DNA from: Paracentrotus lividus
Lineage: Eukaryota; Echinodermata; Echinoidea; Camarodonta; Echinidae
Assembly: GCA_940671915.1 (NCBI GenBank)
Contig: CALNVZ010003426.1
Span: 32,320,332 to 32,384,331, forward strand
Direction: 5' to 3'
DNA: 64,000 nt
The position numbers were made by a program, and so were the translations under genes. How positions within the stretch are numbered: the first letter of the stretch is position 1; every line of letters begins with the position of its first letter. The notes beneath the pieces are model-generated. The model did not search any database. It was given only the letters and a program-made list of their open reading frames with translations, and was not told where the DNA came from. Below are positions 59,763 through 64,000 of this stretch, in pieces.

Positions 59763-62140
59763 CACCATTTCCATCAATTATTTATTAGTAAGTAATTGTA
59801 TTTTATATACTCAGTAGCATCTGTTAATTCTTTAGTTTATTTTAAAGCATAAGCATCATGCATAAAGGACAAATAATTTTTAAAGACATTCACAATGTAG
59901 GGCATTGAGCTGCTCCTTTTAAGTACACATTTGCATCAAACACGAATAATAAACACATTCCAATGCCTCTCATCAAATAATGGGATTTCTAACAGCGTAA
60001 ACACACAGAGGTAATGACTAAAAGTTCAAAGACTAAATTAACAAATGATTAAATAATCAAGGTCCATTTGATAAACATGACAGCTTCCATCTCCTGTTTT
60101 CTCTTTCTCTTTTTACTGCGCATAAAAGTGACAAAACAATGTGTGGTTTTAGACTACTCATACATGAACTTTACATGTACATACATGTACCTGTCAAACA
60201 CAACCTTGATACGATATTCAGCTCATACAATGTAGTGTGAATAGCTCCATTCAAGCCTTTATACAATGTGAAATGTTGTTGGATTCACACCTAGTCAATC
60301 ATTCTGGTTTCTATTGTTCAATCCTGTGTTCTTATACTGTGAGTCTAGATGTGAGTTGTCATTGATTCAAGTATGAGTAATGCTTCAAGGGCAGATTTAC
60401 AATATTTAGTAAACCTTATAAGTATATCGAATTAAGAATTTTGCGTGTATTTTGCTGGTTTAATAAAAAAAATTGTGTTTAATTCAGGAAGATTGCATCT
60501 ACTTTGTACACACATGGTGCACACATATGAAAAATTTTCAGTCTTTATTTACTTTGACTTCTACACTTTGATATACAATGTAGGCTTATAAAATGTACAT
60601 GCACATGTGCACGTTTGTGGGTCTGATTAGTCACTCGTTGTTATCTTTACTTCTCAGCAATGACTTTGTAGTGCCTTTAATAAACGTTATAAATATGAGT
60701 ATGGTGGCAATGCTTAGTACATGAGTCATTTGATATCTTTCATACTCTATCATGACACTTCAATGGCTTTGTTATTGTAACCATTCATGGAATGCAATCC
60801 CCTCAACATTCATGCAATTCCATACAGTAATATTGTGGGCAGGGTTCCACATCAACTTTCTTTCTCTAGGGGCCTGGATTTAAATAATTCTTTAAAAAGA
60901 CATATGGGGCATTTATTAAAATTCAACAAATAATTGGGGGTGGTTCTAAGTTGTTTTATTTACATGCAGGGACTCACAGGCATTTGACCCCTGTTAATGT
61001 CGAAATGATTGTGATACAGGCGTGCTGCATCATATGTACAGTATACATGTAATACATACATAGACCTTTAGGCCTACAGTATATTCAATAACTTTTTTAA
61101 AGTATCCACATTAATATACATGTACAACGTACATGTCGTGGATAGAGGGCTCACCAAAACGGCAGCAGTCACGTTTCCTCCTTTTTTTATTTTTTTTCAA
61201 TCCAACACACTGTGAGATTACATAAAGTATATTTTTTAGAACTTGTTTGATTAACATCAAAGAATTTTTTCACCCAGCAGATTGTAAACAAATCTGACTT
61301 ACTAGTTTTATAAAGTATATCACTTATAAATTTACATAAAATGTAGCCATTAAATTTCCTATGATGTTTAGACTGTAGCCAGGAGGAAATGATCGCAGTG
61401 ATACAGGTGACTGATAGTGTACAAATTGCAGCTGCAGTGTTTTGTTATGAAAGTGCATCCGGTCTGTTTTAACACAACCATCAATTATTGATTTTGGTCA
61501 TGAATTTTAAATGTAATAAACAGATGTAGAGGCGATATGTCAGAGTATACTGAATAACCTAACATTTTTGCAATTTTGGAATCCGTATGTAGGTGCCGGG
61601 GAATTTGTGAGAGCTTGATTTTTGTGATGTTTTCAAGTACATGTAGGCCTACAAATGTATACATTTTCAGACATTCTCAGACTAAATTGTGAAATGTGAG
61701 CAAAGATATATTTTTTGTAATAGTTCATGTATGCTCACTGTGCACCTGCAAATACTCTAAAATTTGTTGGTCTGCCCTTTTGTTTTCCTTTTTTCCAGAA
61801 ATTACAAAACTTTAAAAAAAAATCAATATTCATGACTCCTGCAATGACTGCATTTATAAAAATAGCAGAAGTACATGTGGGTACATGTATAAACAAAATG
61901 ATGATCTCATCTGCCCAGAACCAAAGGTGTAAATGATACATGTAATTCAGTTTTTTCATACCATTTTGCATCTTTTTTAATGGCATTTTCATCATATTAC
62001 TGAATGCCTACAGACTGCAGTTTTAGAGCAAGCAAGTTCCCTGTGGCTCCTCATCTATTAATGGATGTCATTAGCCCTGTTAAAATGAATTTTACATGAA
62101 CACTACATAAATATTACATGTATGGCTTGCAAAATTTGTA

Positions 62141-62655
62141 TATTGTACTACATTGTATGTACTGTCCACACAATTTCATTTTCAACAAGTGTATTTAAAG
62201 GAAGCTACAGTATATCAATGCTCAACACCAACATTTTTTGGGGGTTGCCCTGCAGGGCAACCAAATATTTGATTAGCCTCCAAAATGGTTGCCCGAATGA
62301 AAAATCTGGTTGCCCTGCTAAAAAACAAACAAACAAAAAACAATGGCAACATTGAAGATATGATTTTGAAGTAAAAAAAAAACTTCGCATAAAATTATCT
62401 ATATTGTACTACATTGTATGTACTGTCCACACAATTTCATTTTCAACAAGTGTATAAAAGGAAGCTACAGTATATCAATGCTCAACACCAACATTTTTTG
62501 GGGGTTGCCCTGCAGGGCAACCAAATATTTGATTCACCTCCAAAATGGTTGCCCGAATGAAAAATCTGGTTGCCCTGCTAAAAAACAAACAAACAAAAAA
62601 CAATGGCAACATTGAAGATATGATTTTGAAGTAAAAAAAAAACTTCGCATAAAAT
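62141..62655. repeat. 260-bp tandem duplication with a perfect 20-bp palindrome in each copy
   Basis: Copy 1 (62141-62395) and copy 2 (62402-62655) are nearly identical; the visible differences are gtatttaaagg versus gtataaaagg and gattagcc versus gattcacc. Each contains ggttgccctgcagggcaacc, a perfect palindrome (62243-62262 and 62503-62522). The open frames (repeating NIFWGLPCRATKYL) are duplicate-derived and match no family I know. Confidence 0.95.
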
Positions 62656-62878
62656 GTGATTTACAATGAACTCATAATGTAACCTAGTTTACAGGGTCAA
62701 AAGCCCAATACATTTAGTCCGTCATGAAAGCCCTTACATTGGTCTCGTGTAAAAAATGCGGTTGCCCAGTTCGGGCAACCACTTTCATCATTTATTCAAA
62801 GTTTGGTTGCACGAGGGTCAAATCTGGTTGCCCAGGGCAACGGGTCACATGCTAATGTTGAGCGTTGAGTATATGTAT
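62195..62878. mobile_element. GGTTGCCC repeat element containing the duplication
   Basis: The left end tatatcaatgctcaacaccaac (also within copy 2) faces the right end gctaatgttgagcgttgagtat near 62853-62875, inverted with a few mismatches. Between them GGTTGCCC and GGGCAACC words recur at 62243, 62287, 62309, 62503, 62547, 62760, 62776, 62827 and 62835. The likely history is one element whose left part was tandemly duplicated. The class is unknown and no coding region is evident. Confidence 0.55.
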
Positions 62879-64000
62879 TACATGTTTCTACAATGTTGAA
62901 AGGTATTAACGTTACAGTTTTAATGAAAATATGTTGGCATGGCATCTACATACATTGTATGTACATGTACTAGGCATCAAAATTATTATTTCATAGATAA
63001 ACTAGTAATTCAGTTTTTGAATTTCCTCATTTTTCATGCATTTGCTATTGATGTTTAATTGTGTAAAGAGGCCATCGAGGAGACATAAACCTGTTTGACA
63101 ATACAATGTAAATCAAAATACCTACATGTACATGGAGGCCCTACATGTAATAAGTTTTAAAATGTTTTCTCTTCCAAGACCATTTTTAGGTGCATTCATG
63201 AAATGGGTTTGCTAGGAAACAAAACTTGTCAATCAGACAAAAATTGAAACAAAATTAAAATAATTCATACTTTTTTTAAAGCAAATAAATCATACTTTTA
63301 TTAAGCAAATATACACATGTATTGTTATCAGCAAGTTTAGGAGAACAATCTAATCAAATATTACAATGGAAATATTTCTTTTATTATTCCACACACCGAC
63401 TGCTTCAAAGTGCGATTGTCTGTATAATGATAAAAACACATTGCCCAGATACAATATCAAACGAATGTAAACAAACCTAAGCCTTGAGACATCAGTCTTT
63501 TCAATAATCAAATTGAGCTCCAATACAAAGGGTATTTTACACTACAGCGGACAGTCTATTCCCAAAGCAAACCGAGTTCAAAATTTACAATGTAGATTTC
63601 TATTTGTACATTGTAAGTGCCCTTCACCAACAGTGATTTAGATGTATCTTTTAAAAAGATACAATTCTTATAGTAACAACTTAAAATGAAATGTCCTTCT
63701 ACAATACAGCACCTGAGCCCTTCTTTTAGAAAACAAAATGTAGGACTGGTTTGTGGGATGAAGAAAAAAAATGAAAAAATTGTCTCAAAATGATTTGCAA
63801 AGGCAAACCTTCTTGAATAGTAATCGGTCTTCTGCTGTAAGATTTTAGAAAATTGTGTATCTTTGTATATTATGTATGGAAACGCTTGGCCATAATATTT
63901 GAGCTGGTTTTTTGTCATCGTGAATGTGACGGCATTTAAAGAGAAATCTTTTACAACTTGCATATAGACCTTTTTTATTATATTTTTCATTAAAAACAAG

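Larger units (their letters stand above)
21601..64000 (-). other. upstream intron and/or 5' flank of liprin-alpha (inferred)
   Basis: Upstream of the acceptor at 21601 no sequence resembling the liprin-alpha N-terminus (MMC..MPTI.E or the DSLQRQL-type heptads that precede EFATLTKEL) was recognised on the minus strand. The region is probably a first or second intron longer than 42 kb. A non-coding leader exon or promoter inside it cannot be excluded. Beyond the listed repeats, I see nothing definite in 22990-25870, 29780-31010, 31210-32000, 33490-35310, 35570-37500, 38930-40200, 41900-45810, 46530-48530, 48720-49810, 51970-56800, 57960-62130 and 62880-64000 except AT-rich sequence, CT/GA tracts, homopolymers and repeated TACATGTA/AGGCCT words. 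Confidence 0.5.

Noticed and set aside
63556-63999. 147-codon minus-strand ORF at the window end
   Set aside because: AT-rich, no recognisable domain or splice context. It might continue outside the window, but nothing supports a gene call.

Overview
The window looks like nuclear DNA of a marine deuterostome, most likely a sea urchin (echinoid, perhaps Lytechinus-like). It is AT-rich and almost entirely non-coding. It is full of short foldback DNA elements (MITEs), tRNA-derived SINEs and CT/GA microsatellites, and of self-complementary words such as TACATGTA and AGGCCT. The species call is inference from repeat style; the animal origin is firm because of the gene below.

Only one gene is recognisable: liprin-alpha (PPFIA family), read on the minus strand. 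Two consecutive in-phase coding exons are visible, at 21499-21600 (34 codons) and 18990-19229 (80 codons). Both have clean GT/AG splice sites, with a 2,269-bp intron between them. Together they encode the start of the N-terminal coiled-coil region that is nearly invariant across animals. Everything above 21600 (at least 42.4 kb) should be upstream intron and/or 5' flank, and everything below 18990 (at least 18.9 kb) should be downstream intron. No other exon, RNA gene, LTR element, LINE or full transposase could be supported. The many open frames in CT-, GA-, T- or A-rich sequence look fortuitous.

Layout. 1-18989 is intron with two early copies and one reversed copy of a telomere-word MITE, an inverted minisatellite (4687-4901), a SINE fragment (7557-7780), a GA-rich polypurine stretch (11396-12090), a G-rich stretch (13507-13700), a CpG-rich hairpin (14569-14787) and two 62-bp tandem duplications. 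18990-21600 holds the two exons, a partial duplication of the downstream exon's 3' splice site (19203-19496), a sense-oriented SINE and a tetranucleotide microsatellite beside a splice donor. 21601-64000 is repeat-rich intron or flank: a second SINE, a TA-flanked foldback at 25881-26249, a near-perfect hairpin at 29551-29774, TTAA-bounded foldbacks at 35319, 41214, 45820, 50893 and 51842, Harbinger-like MITEs at 50135-50385 and 57417-57947, a hierarchical 11-bp minisatellite at 37507-37649, and a 260-bp tandem duplication with a perfect 20-bp palindrome at 62141-62655.

The most notable points are the duplicated acceptor with a potential 29-nt decoy exon in liprin-alpha, the seven-copy MITE family carrying telomere-like CCCTAA words, the TTAA hairpin with about 90-bp arms, and the hierarchical minisatellite. 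I did not find a new enzymatic or defence-like system.
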